Source of the DNA: an uncultured Bacilli bacterium
Lineage (GTDB): Bacteria > Bacillota_I > Bacilli_A > RF39 > UBA660
Reading direction: 5' to 3'
Length of the DNA: 29,144 bases
Assembly (NCBI GenBank): GCA_910576985.1
Contig: CAJTLA010000015.1
Location: 1 to 29,144 of the forward strand
Position numbers and translations under genes: made by a program. The notes beneath the pieces are model-generated. The model was not told the origin of the DNA and did no database searches. It worked only from the letters and a program-made list of their open reading frames with translations. Below are positions 1 through 6,301 of this stretch, in pieces (within the stretch, counting starts at the first letter, position 1; each line of letters opens with the position of its first letter).

Positions 1-20
1 GACGTGTGCTCTTCCGATCT
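1..20. other. Residual Illumina TruSeq adapter
   Basis: The first 20 bases match the 3' end of the standard Illumina TruSeq read-2 adapter (ending GCTCTTCCGATCT). They are not biological. The contig therefore starts at base 21 in genomic terms, and the first few hundred bases lie at an assembly edge where consensus quality may be lower. Confidence 0.96.
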
Positions 21-233
21 AATCATCATCTGATAAATCTATTCTTACTGCTTCTATAATTCCATCAATACTGCGTTCAAATGCTGCTTTCTTTGATTTT
101 CCAATCACATTTAATATGATAGGAGCAACTATCAAAGCGATCACTCCTATTATGATAATGACTGATAAAAGTTCTATTAGAGTAAAGGCTTTATTCCTTA
201 TGCCCCCCCTAGGTTACTATTTGTTAATGCCAT
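21..233 (-). pseudogene. Prepilin-type N-terminus, partial, out of frame at a G7 tract
   Basis: Reading leftward, codons from about 200 to 21 encode NKAFTLIELLSV followed by a hydrophobic helix and an Ile/Val-rich stretch. This is the class III (type IV pilin/pseudopilin) signal that prepilin peptidase cleaves before Phe. The gene runs off the contig at the adapter. An ATG at 233-231 has a good purine-rich ribosome site (AGAGGAAGAGGAAT) just upstream. It opens a frame that stops at 200-198, because the seven-G run at 203-209 puts it out of phase; five or eight G would join leader and pilin. Alternatives are initiation at ATA (205-region, giving a leader like MRNKA) or an ATG-to-AGG change just before the Asn codon. 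The adhesin or pilus role is inferred from the signal alone. Confidence 0.6.
203..209 (-). repeat. Homopolymeric G7 tract in prepilin leader
   Basis: Seven consecutive G on the coding strand lie about eight codons after the candidate ATG of the prepilin gene. Such a run is conspicuous in this AT-rich window. Length changes would switch the prepilin in or out of frame, as in known phase-variable contingency loci. A base-calling error is possible this close to the contig edge. Confidence 0.6.
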
Positions 234-342
234 ATTCCTCTTCCTCTCTTAACTTCAAAAAAACAATTTCTGAAATCTATTCTATAAATATAGTATAACT
301 TTTTTATATCTAACTTTGTCGTTTTGTAACTATTTGGTTTCT

Positions 343-364
343 AAAAAAAATAGGTTTCCCTATT
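343..364 (-). terminator. Terminator after spoVAE
   Basis: Minus-strand hairpin AATAGG-GAAA-CCTATT followed by a run of T, overlapping the spoVAE stop codon. It is a strong Rho-independent terminator closing the spoVA operon. Confidence 0.85.
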
Positions 365-713
365 AATCTTTTGGCTTAAAAATAAGTGATAAAAAGAATG
401 AAAATACAATTGCTGAAGTAATTCCTGAAGCTGTTAAATTAAACATTCCCATTACCAGTCCCATCATTCCTTGATCTAGTGCCATATCCATCGCTCCGTG
501 GGAAAGTAAATGCCCAAAACTTGTAATCGGAACGAGTGCTCCTCCTCCTGCCCATAATATGATTTTATCATAAAGGCTAAATGTGTCTAGGAATGCTCCT
601 ACTACTACAAAAATCGTTGTTACATGGCCTGGAGTAAGTTTGGTATTGTCTAGTATCATTTGTCCAATTAAACAAATAATACCACAAAATAAGAACGCAT
701 TTACATATATCAT
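363..713 (-). CDS. spoVAE: Stage V sporulation protein AE (SpoVAE)
   Basis: A 116-residue integral membrane protein matching the SpoVAE family in length and sequence character. It has an N-terminal membrane helix, a GHVTTIFVVVGAFLD segment, a GGGALVPITSFGH re-entrant-like loop and a C-terminal helix ending FKPKD. SpoVA proteins form the spore inner-membrane channel that moves calcium-dipicolinic acid into the forespore and releases it on germination. The ATG overlaps the spoVAD stop (ATGA) with GGAGGTG upstream, so the two are translationally coupled. It is the last gene before a strong terminator. The loop resembles that of SpoVAC upstream, as expected for these related families. Confidence 0.9.
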   Translation of the reverse strand: MIYVNAFLFCGIICLIGQMILDNTKLTPGHVTTIFVVVGAFLDTFSLYDKIILWAGGGALVPITSFGHLLSHGAMDMALDQGMMGLVMGMFNLTASGITSAIVFSFFLSLIFKPKD

Positions 714-1702
714 TCAGAAATCACCTCCAAACTAATTGCATGAGCGATTGCTGGAATGGATAATTTTTGATTCACCATTGTTGGAGAATGTAGTGCTCCT
801 GTTGCAACTAACAATACTCTTCCATATTCTTTCTTTTTCATTTTACTAATAATATAACTATATGTCACAAGTGGTGCACAAGCTGGTCCACTTCCGCCTG
901 CATACACTGGTTGTTTTTCTCTATCATAGATCATACAGGCTGTATCATTATAGTTTTTTAAATCCATTCCATATTCTGTTTTCATATAATCTTTTAAGAT
1001 ATCTCTTCCATATACACCTAAATCTCCTGTTAAAATTAAGTCATAATATCCAATTTCTCTTTTGGTATCTCTTAAATGCTTCATAATTGTGTCTGCTGCT
1101 GCTGGAGCCATAACTGCTCCCATGTGGTACGCATCTTTGATGCCTAAATCTACTACTGTTCCTACAGTAGCACTTTCTATTTTAATACCTTCTTTGTTTG
1201 ATGAAAGGTAAGCACTTGCTCCTCCTGTTGTTGTAAATGTTGCTGTTTTTGGCTTTGGTCCTCCATATTCTACTGGATATCTAAATTGTTTTTCTGCTGC
1301 ATTATTATGAGAACTCGCAGAACAAATACAATTTTTTATTTGTTTGGCTTCTACCATATTTGCGCCCAATATCAATCCTTCTACACTTGTAGCACAAGCA
1401 TTATAAATTCCCATAAATGGAATTCCTAATCTACTGGCTGCATAACCTGAAGATGCAATTTGATTTAATAAATCACCTGATAAAAATAAATCAATATCAA
1501 ATCTTGTTTTTCCTATTTTAGCAAGTAAAATATCAATACTATCTTCAATCATTTTACTTTCTGCCTGCTCAAATGTATCCATATCTATATAAAAGTCGTC
1601 ATATGTTCCATCATAGTAATTTTTAAGAGGACCTTTTTGCTCGTATGGACCTGCTACTGTTCCAGTCGCATTTAAATAAACATTATTATATTTTATGGTC
1701 AT
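710..1702 (-). CDS. spoVAD: Stage V sporulation protein AD (SpoVAD)
   Basis: A 330-residue thiolase-fold protein of the SpoVAD family, full length. Recognisable segments are the N-terminal VYLNATGTVAGPYE, the GIYNACATSVEGL motif around the thiolase-like cysteine, GAVMAPAAADTI, LILTGDLGVYGRDIL and the C-terminal GALHSPTMVNQ. In Bacillus SpoVAD binds dipicolinic acid directly and is peripheral to the spore inner membrane; the same role is inferred here. It overlaps spoVAC by four bases (ATGA) and has AGGAGGTG just upstream of its ATG. It sits between its usual partners spoVAC and spoVAE, which makes the assignment secure. Confidence 0.95.
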   Translation of the reverse strand: MTIKYNNVYLNATGTVAGPYEQKGPLKNYYDGTYDDFYIDMDTFEQAESKMIEDSIDILLAKIGKTRFDIDLFLSGDLLNQIASSGYAASRLGIPFMGIYNACATSVEGLILGANMVEAKQIKNCICSASSHNNAAEKQFRYPVEYGGPKPKTATFTTTGGASAYLSSNKEGIKIESATVGTVVDLGIKDAYHMGAVMAPAAADTIMKHLRDTKREIGYYDLILTGDLGVYGRDILKDYMKTEYGMDLKNYNDTACMIYDREKQPVYAGGSGPACAPLVTYSYIISKMKKKEYGRVLLVATGALHSPTMVNQKLSIPAIAHAISLEVISE

Positions 1703-2142
1703 GCGACACCTCCTAAAAGTAATCGTATTAGGCCAAATGTATAAGCACTTACTACTCCAAATATGATTACTGATCCTGCTAGTTTAAACATATTTGCGCC
1801 AATTCCTGTTACGAGTCCTTCTTTTCGATACTCTAGTGCGGCACTCATCATTGCGTGTGCGAAACCTGTGATTGGTACAATTAATCCACATTTTGCGAAA
1901 TTTACCCATTTGTCAAAAAAGCCAAAACAAGTAAATAGACAACCAATAAAAATAAGTGTAATAATCATAAACATCGTTGCTTCTGAGGTAGGAATGTCTA
2001 AATAATAAGCATAAACTTGCCTTAATAATTCTCCTAATACTCCCATCATTCCTCCAATTAAAAATGCGACCATTCCATTATAAATTCGGTTTTCTTTTGG
2101 TGTGTGTTTTGCTACTAAATCTTTGTATTTACTTTTCTCCAC
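1699..2142 (-). CDS. spoVAC: Stage V sporulation protein AC (SpoVAC)
   Basis: SpoVAC-family membrane protein, about 147 residues from the GTG at 2142, close to the 150 of Bacillus. It has several membrane helices and the conserved loop CGLIVPITGFAHAMMSAALEY, parallel to the loop in SpoVAE. SpoVAC is thought to be a mechanosensitive-type channel for dipicolinate release. An in-frame ATG extends the frame to 2181, but AGGAGG lies seven bases before the GTG, which gives VEKSKYKDL as the better start. First gene of spoVAC-AD-AE; no spoVAA, AB or AF is visible here. Confidence 0.92.
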   Translation of the reverse strand: MEKSKYKDLVAKHTPKENRIYNGMVAFLIGGMMGVLGELLRQVYAYYLDIPTSEATMFMIITLIFIGCLFTCFGFFDKWVNFAKCGLIVPITGFAHAMMSAALEYRKEGLVTGIGANMFKLAGSVIIFGVVSAYTFGLIRLLLGGVA

Positions 2143-2189
2143 ATGCATCCCTCCTAAACTTATTATGGTATTTCTTCCCATTTTTATAC

Positions 2190-2216
2190 AAAAAAACCAT
2201 TGATTTTCATCAATAG
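2190..2216 (-). terminator. Terminator after sigF
   Basis: Minus-strand hairpin (CTATTGAT / ATCAATGG around a GAAA loop) followed by seven T, directly after the sigF stop. It separates the spoIIAA-sigF unit from spoVAC and suggests spoVA expression is partly uncoupled from it. Confidence 0.85.
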
Positions 2217-2219
2217 TCT

Positions 2220-2882
2220 TTAAGCTGCCAATCTACGATTCAATTTTGTTAATACTTTTTGCTCTTTTCTAGAAACTTGCACTTGACTCATTCCTAATAC
2301 TTCAGCTGTTTCTGACTGTGTTTGATCTTCCATGTATCGTTTTTGAATCAGTGTTTTTTCAGCAGGATCTAATCTAGCAATTTCTTCTCTAAGTGCAATC
2401 AATGTATTTAGATCTACTCTTTCTTTTTTTTCTGTTATTTCTTCTAATGTTAATGAATTTTCACTGTGCAGTGGTTCGTCAATACTTCTAATTGCATCTT
2501 TCGCATGAATCGCTTGGCTGATCAAATATTCTTCAATTCCTAAAAACTCTGATAGTTCCCTACTTGTTGGAACTCTCATTAATCGTTGAGATAATAGTAT
2601 GTTTGCTTTTTCAATTTTTAATTGTAGTTTGAGTAGTTCTCGACTCACTTTAATGCCCTTATTTTCTCTTATGAGTCGTCTCATTTCTCCTACAATATAA
2701 GGATAAGCATATGTAGAAAATTTTACTTGATAAGATGGATCATAATTTTTATAAGCACTTATGATTCCAAGGCAACCTACTTGGAATAAGTCTTCTACTA
2801 ATTCTTGTTTTCCAAATTGATTTGCAACTGAATAAATTAAATTTTGATTTTCCATAATTAATGAAGTCATTTCAGTTGTCAT
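2220..2882 (-). CDS. sigF: Forespore sigma factor, sigma-F type
   Basis: A 220-residue sigma-70 family factor of the sporulation F/G type. Region 2 is seen in LVEDLFQVGCLGIISAYKNYD and VKFSTYAYPYIVGEMRRLIREN. Region 3 has RVPTSRELSEFLGI, and region 4 is the helix-turn-helix QTQSETAEVLGMSQVQVSR. Its position directly after a spoIIAA-like gene and upstream of spoVA points to sigma-F rather than sigma-G. It is about 35 residues shorter than Bacillus sigma-F. It starts at the equivalent of LIEKNMRLVWSV, so most of the region-1.2-like segment is missing. A good site (AAAGGAGAAAACG) precedes the ATG at 2882, so the short start seems real. Confidence 0.85.
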   Translation of the reverse strand: MTTEMTSLIMENQNLIYSVANQFGKQELVEDLFQVGCLGIISAYKNYDPSYQVKFSTYAYPYIVGEMRRLIRENKGIKVSRELLKLQLKIEKANILLSQRLMRVPTSRELSEFLGIEEYLISQAIHAKDAIRSIDEPLHSENSLTLEEITEKKERVDLNTLIALREEIARLDPAEKTLIQKRYMEDQTQSETAEVLGMSQVQVSRKEQKVLTKLNRRLAA

Positions 2883-2893
2883 CGTTTTCTCCT

Positions 2894-3241
2894 TTATGTT
2901 CCAAACACATGAAGTGCACTTAATTCATCGTTTGTTTCATTCATATATTTGAGTAATCTACTGTTGACGATTTTTTGTTTTACGGCCGTTTTTTCTATAC
3001 CACACAACATACTTTTTCCTTTGTTATTTTTACACAATTCATAGTTGTAAAATAATGTACTAATTCCTTTCATATCAATTGAAATTAGGTTTTCTACATT
3101 AAATACAATATTTCTAATTCCTGCTTCTTTAACCAATTCAGTTACTTCCTCATTTAGTTTTCCTACTGTTTCTTTTGTCAGTTCTCCACCAAGTCGAATA
3201 AAAAGTATTCCTTTTCTACATTCCATATTAATTTCTAACAT
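2894..3241 (-). CDS. spoIIAA: SpoIIAA-like STAS protein lacking the phospho-serine
   Basis: A 115-residue STAS-domain protein, the size of the anti-anti-sigma factor SpoIIAA. It lies 11 bases upstream of sigF where spoIIAA-spoIIAB-sigF would be expected. In Bacillus, SpoIIAA frees sigma-F by binding the kinase/anti-sigma SpoIIAB, and is inactivated by phosphorylation of Ser58 in the motif DSSG. The aligned residues here are D56-M57-K58-G59, so the phosphorylatable serine is replaced by lysine. No spoIIAB lies between it and sigF. The usual partner-switch cannot operate through this residue as known; whether SpoIIAB exists elsewhere cannot be seen. Ribosome site GAGGTGATAAT before the ATG. Confidence 0.78.
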   Translation of the reverse strand: MLEINMECRKGILFIRLGGELTKETVGKLNEEVTELVKEAGIRNIVFNVENLISIDMKGISTLFYNYELCKNNKGKSMLCGIEKTAVKQKIVNSRLLKYMNETNDELSALHVFGT

Positions 3242-3281
3242 ATTATCACCTCACATTGTTACTTTATCATGAAGAAATGTC

Positions 3282-3302
3282 TTTGACTATTCATTCGACA
3301 AA
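3282..3302 (-). promoter_or_regulatory. Two tandem Spo0A-box-like sites upstream of spoIIAA
   Basis: On the minus strand a perfect 0A box (TTTGTCGAA, 3302-3294) is followed after three bases by a second, 7-of-9 match (ATAGTCAAA, 3290-3282). They lie about 40-60 bases upstream of the spoIIAA start. Spo0A~P activation of spoIIA through such boxes is established in Bacillus. No clear sigma-H -35/-10 pair was recognised, so the polymerase form is unresolved. Confidence 0.6.
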
Positions 3303-3303
3303 A

Positions 3304-4440
3304 CTAGAAATCTTTTTTAACTTTTGAAAATTTTCCAACTATAATTCCGATTAGGAAAATGGTAAATGAAAAAAATGAAAATGATCCTTTTTTTAAGTTT
3401 CTATGGTTGTTTTTTTCTCGTTCATTACTTTGGTCATTTTGAATGGAAGCAATCATCGCGTTTTTCCATTCTTGATTGAATTCTTCTTTTGGTGGCATTG
3501 TTTTGGATAATGTTTTTGCGTTTTTGATTGGCTCAGGAATAAAATTTGTTTCATATGTTGTTTTTTCTATACTGTCTACTTTTTTTCTAGTCCTAATGTA
3601 TAATTGCTTTTTTTCACTTTCTAGATCTTTAAATGGGTAATCTGTAGGCATGGTTGTATGATATTCTTTGTCATATATTCTAATTTCTTTTTCGTAGTAT
3701 TGCAGACGACTTCGATTTCGATATTGTGTTTCTATTGATACTTTGGTATGGGGATTTTCTTCTACTTTTTCTAATGTCGTTTTTATGTCTTCCCATATTA
3801 TTTGATTGGGCATTAGATTGCGATAACGATAATTTACATCCCATGCTCCTTGAAACCAATATCGGGTTGTTGTTTCCATACAGCTAGGAAGGTTTAAGTT
3901 ATATAACCATTCTATTTTAAATGATTTTTCATTGTTACTCAATTCAATCATAGTAAACGAAATTTCTAATTCGTCAAAATTACAGGGCTCGGATAATTCA
4001 AATAGAACTTGTTCTTTTTGTTGATGAATTTGAAATGAAATTTGCTTGTCCCCATTATAAATTTTGATTGTTGTAAATTTTAGTTCCTCTGTTTTGATGT
4101 TTGATAAACGAATCCACAAAATTGGTTTTACTGTTTGATAATGATAGCGTTTTCTTATTTCTATTTCTCCTTCTTTTGGTTTTTCTAAACTCCAGTTAGA
4201 CCAATCTGAATAGGTCCAAAAAGGGGTTTTTATATAATCACCATGGTTTTCTGTCTGACTAAAATATTTTCCTATTTTTTCTTTTTTATACCATAAATAA
4301 GATTTTATCTCTTTTGTTTCTATTAGATCTTGTGCCATATTGGGTAGTTGTTTGACTTTTTCCCATTCTGTATAATCTGTATAATAAGCTTTTGCTTCTA
4401 CTATTGGAATGAGTAATAGTATCAATATTATTTTTTTCAT
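3304..4440 (-). CDS. Exported, C-terminally anchored protein of unknown function
   Basis: A 378-residue protein not assigned to a family. Residues 1-18 look like a signal peptide (MKKIILILLLIPIVEAKA). Near the C-terminus a single hydrophobic segment (FFSFTIFLIGIIVGKF) precedes a lysine-rich tail, so most of the chain should be outside the cytoplasmic membrane. The exported part is unusually rich in aromatic residues, for example YTDYTEW, YLWYKK and FWTYSDWSNW. It is full of Lys/Glu with little Gly or Ala, and has no visible catalytic motif. It ends two bases before the Spo0A boxes of the spoIIAA-sigF operon. A sporulation-related envelope role is possible only by proximity. GAGGTGAGAAA provides the ribosome site. 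Confidence 0.8.
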   Translation of the reverse strand: MKKIILILLLIPIVEAKAYYTDYTEWEKVKQLPNMAQDLIETKEIKSYLWYKKEKIGKYFSQTENHGDYIKTPFWTYSDWSNWSLEKPKEGEIEIRKRYHYQTVKPILWIRLSNIKTEELKFTTIKIYNGDKQISFQIHQQKEQVLFELSEPCNFDELEISFTMIELSNNEKSFKIEWLYNLNLPSCMETTTRYWFQGAWDVNYRYRNLMPNQIIWEDIKTTLEKVEENPHTKVSIETQYRNRSRLQYYEKEIRIYDKEYHTTMPTDYPFKDLESEKKQLYIRTRKKVDSIEKTTYETNFIPEPIKNAKTLSKTMPPKEEFNQEWKNAMIASIQNDQSNEREKNNHRNLKKGSFSFFSFTIFLIGIIVGKFSKVKKDF

Positions 4441-4486
4441 TTTCTCACCTCACTAATATTATTCAACAAAAGTATCTATGGGACCT

Positions 4487-4515
4487 AAAAAAAAGTGAAA
4501 AAAATTCACTTTTAT
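4487..4515 (-). terminator. Terminator after the PadR/DUF1700 unit
   Basis: Minus-strand inverted repeat (AAAAGTGAA / TTCACTTTT) followed by further T, at the stop codon of the 4512-5090 frame. It should end the padR-DUF1700 transcript. Confidence 0.75.
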
Positions 4516-5090
4516 TTTATTTTTTCAATTGTATTATGGTTTGCTTTTACCGTGATTCTTAAATCGTTCAGAACAGAATATTCATAAAAATGGTATTCTT
4601 TTAGTTCATCTATAATCATATGATATATTTTTTTTCTCGTTTGTTTACTGATATTTTCGTAATTTTTTTTGATATGTAGATATTGTTTTCCATTTTCATT
4701 TGTTGTATTATTTTGTATTCCTTTGATAAAATCTGGATAGTAATCAATGATAATTTCAATGTTTCCATCTTCTAATTTGTTATCTTCTTTTTTGGTGTAA
4801 TACCAATAAGGAATTGAAAAGTTATCCTCAATTAATTTTTCTTGAAGTATTATTTGTTTTGATTGAAAAGTTTCATCTGGAAGGTCATTATAAATCTCAA
4901 ATTTCGCAATGGTGCTGATGGTAAAGAAACATCCTGATACAAATAAAATAGCACTTATAATTAATGAATAACAATATATTCTCTTTTTCCCATACAATAG
5001 TTGATATATTAAGTTGGTTAAAAAAGTAAAGAAAATAGAGAGTGATAATGTAATTAGTAATCCTCCTATCATAGGTAGACCTTGTATCAA
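4512..5090 (-). CDS. C-terminal half of HAAS/DUF1700 membrane protein (-1 frame)
   Basis: The frame is open from the A10 tract at 5258-5267 to the stop at 4512. It has no ATG until well inside a membrane helix and no ribosome site; the first nominal start is a TTG at 5090. Translated from the tract it gives a Gln/Lys-rich linker, then membrane helices (KSNVILEIIKAFVFVF, FLLIQGLPMIGGLL, YSLIISAILFVSGC), then a soluble domain ending NTIEKIK. The linker and helices resemble the multi-helix part that normally follows in DUF1700 proteins. It is best read as the continuation of the 5255-5857 gene after a -1 shift, or as half of a gene split by an A-tract indel. The soluble tail is not recognised. 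Confidence 0.55.
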   Translation of the reverse strand: MIQGLPMIGGLLITLSLSIFFTFLTNLIYQLLYGKKRIYCYSLIISAILFVSGCFFTISTIAKFEIYNDLPDETFQSKQIILQEKLIEDNFSIPYWYYTKKEDNKLEDGNIEIIIDYYPDFIKGIQNNTTNENGKQYLHIKKNYENISKQTRKKIYHMIIDELKEYHFYEYSVLNDLRITVKANHNTIEKIK

Positions 5091-5254
5091 TAAGAAAATA
5101 CATATTCCTACTGCAATATAGCAACCAAAATCAATAAAATAAAGTGGAAACGCAGTAAATACAAATACAAAAGCTTTTATTATTTCTAAAATAACATTGC
5201 TTTTTACTGGTTGTATTTCCTTTGTTTGTTCTTGTTTTTTATTATTTTGCTGAT

Positions 5255-5857
5255 TTATTTTTTTTTTACATTTTTTGTGTTAGAAGAAAAATATGGTCTA
5301 AATACAATCATAGCAATGACAATACAAGTTAAGAAATAAATGAAGCTAATAATAAATCTCCAAATTACTCTTAAAACGATATCTACTGGAGAAAAGGCCA
5401 TTTCAAATATACCTGTTCCTAGATATTCAATAAAGTAAAATGGAATTCTTAAAATCCCTAATGCGATTAACATGATAATGGCTTTAATAATAATTTCAAA
5501 AACGGTTTCTAAAGTCCAATTGTGATTACTATTTTTAAAATCTTCTACTGTTTCTTTCGTCCACCGTGAAAGTTTTTCTGCACCTTTTTTTATCAAGTTT
5601 TCTCCTTCGTTCACGATTTCTTTAAAATCGTTTTCTTCTTTTTTAGAATAATCGGGATTAATTTTATAGGCTTTTAATATTTCTCTCGATAATTCTTCTA
5701 AGCTTCCAAAATCAGCTACTGCTTCTTCTTCACTACTTCCATGTCTTACTTTTTCTTCTATGGTATCTTTATATTCATTGATGATGTCTTTTCTTTCCTC
5801 TTCACTTAATATGTTCAGTTTTTCTTCTAATAGTTTTAAAAATTTCTTTTTATTCAT
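5255..5857 (-). CDS. HAAS/DUF1700-type membrane protein, N-terminal part
   Basis: A 200-residue protein. Residues 1-60 form the HAAS-type helical domain typical of DUF1700 proteins (KKFLKLLEEKLNILSEEERKDIINEY..., then GSSEEEAVADFGSLEEL). A charged linker follows, and then hydrophobic segments (ETVFEIIIKAIIMLIALGIL; IIWRF-type helix; ISFIYFLTCIVIAMIVF). The family is usually encoded beside a PadR regulator and is thought to act in envelope sensing with it. Here padR starts two bases before this gene. The frame ends NVKKK-stop inside a run of ten A, and the next frame (-1) continues in a matching way for another 240 codons or so. Ribosome site GGAGAGTAAATA. Confidence 0.85.
   Translation of the reverse strand: MNKKKFLKLLEEKLNILSEEERKDIINEYKDTIEEKVRHGSSEEEAVADFGSLEELSREILKAYKINPDYSKKEENDFKEIVNEGENLIKKGAEKLSRWTKETVEDFKNSNHNWTLETVFEIIIKAIIMLIALGILRIPFYFIEYLGTGIFEMAFSPVDIVLRVIWRFIISFIYFLTCIVIAMIVFRPYFSSNTKNVKKK
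5258..5267 (-). repeat. A10 slippery tract joining two coding frames
   Basis: Ten A on the coding strand sit immediately before the stop of the DUF1700 frame. Re-reading one A (a -1 shift, or one extra A added by RNA polymerase slippage) leads directly into the downstream open frame. A-AAA-AAA is a recognised slippery sequence in bacterial -1 frameshifting. No upstream Shine-Dalgarno stimulator or downstream hairpin was seen. Confidence 0.6.
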
Positions 5858-5858
5858 A

Positions 5859-6173
5859 TTATTTACTCTCCTTTATAAACGTGCTTACAGCGGTTGCAAA
5901 TGTAGTCCAACTGCTGATTAATTCTTCTAATCTTTTTTTCCCCAGAACTGTGATTTTATAGTATTTTCTTGATGGTCCTTCTGTTGATTCGACCAAATAG
6001 GTTTCAAAGTATCCTTCGTTTGTGAGACGTTTTAATAATGGATAAATCGTTCCATCATTGACATCGACAACTTTACAAACTTCTAATATTAGTTCATATC
6101 CATATTTGTCTTTTTTACTGATTGATAGTAAAACAATTAATTCTAATACTCCTTTTTTAAATTGTGTGTTCAT
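5859..6173 (-). CDS. PadR-family transcriptional regulator
   Basis: A 104-residue winged-helix protein of the PadR type. It has FKKGVLELIVLLSISKKDKYGYELI at the N-terminus, then VNDGTIYPLLKRLTNEGYFETY (recognition helix and wing) and SEGPSRKYYKITVLGKKRLEEL. PadR proteins of this length repress their own operon and a neighbouring membrane-protein gene. Here the partner is the DUF1700 gene that starts two bases downstream. The start has GTGAGGTGAGAT as ribosome site and a near-consensus sigma-A promoter at 6190-6218. The gene is divergent from sigK. Confidence 0.93.
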   Translation of the reverse strand: MNTQFKKGVLELIVLLSISKKDKYGYELILEVCKVVDVNDGTIYPLLKRLTNEGYFETYLVESTEGPSRKYYKITVLGKKRLEELISSWTTFATAVSTFIKESK

Positions 6174-6189
6174 ATCTCACCTCACTAAC

Positions 6190-6218
6190 ATTGTATACCA
6201 ACTACCTTGTATTGTCAA
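6190..6218 (-). promoter_or_regulatory. Sigma-A promoter for padR
   Basis: Minus-strand TTGACA (6218-6213), 17-base spacer, TACAAT (6195-6190), ending 16 bases before the padR ATG. The motif GTATCT recurs on the plus strand near 6219, 6232 and 6256 in this divergent region and may mark an operator, though that is speculative. Confidence 0.8.
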
Positions 6219-6255
6219 GTATCTAAAAAATGTATCTCTAATAGAATTTTTTTTA

Positions 6256-6283
6256 GTATCTATCATCAACATTCCCATATACT
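6256..6283 (+). promoter_or_regulatory. Candidate sigma-E-type promoter for sigK
   Basis: GTATCT (6256-6261), 14-base spacer, CATATACT (6276-6283). The -10 element is close to the CATACAAT-type sequence used by mother-cell sigma-E/K polymerase. In Bacillus sigK is transcribed by sigma-E, so the match is in the expected place. The -35 match is weak. Confidence 0.4.
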
Positions 6284-6301
6284 GTTATTAGGAGTGATTT
6301 G

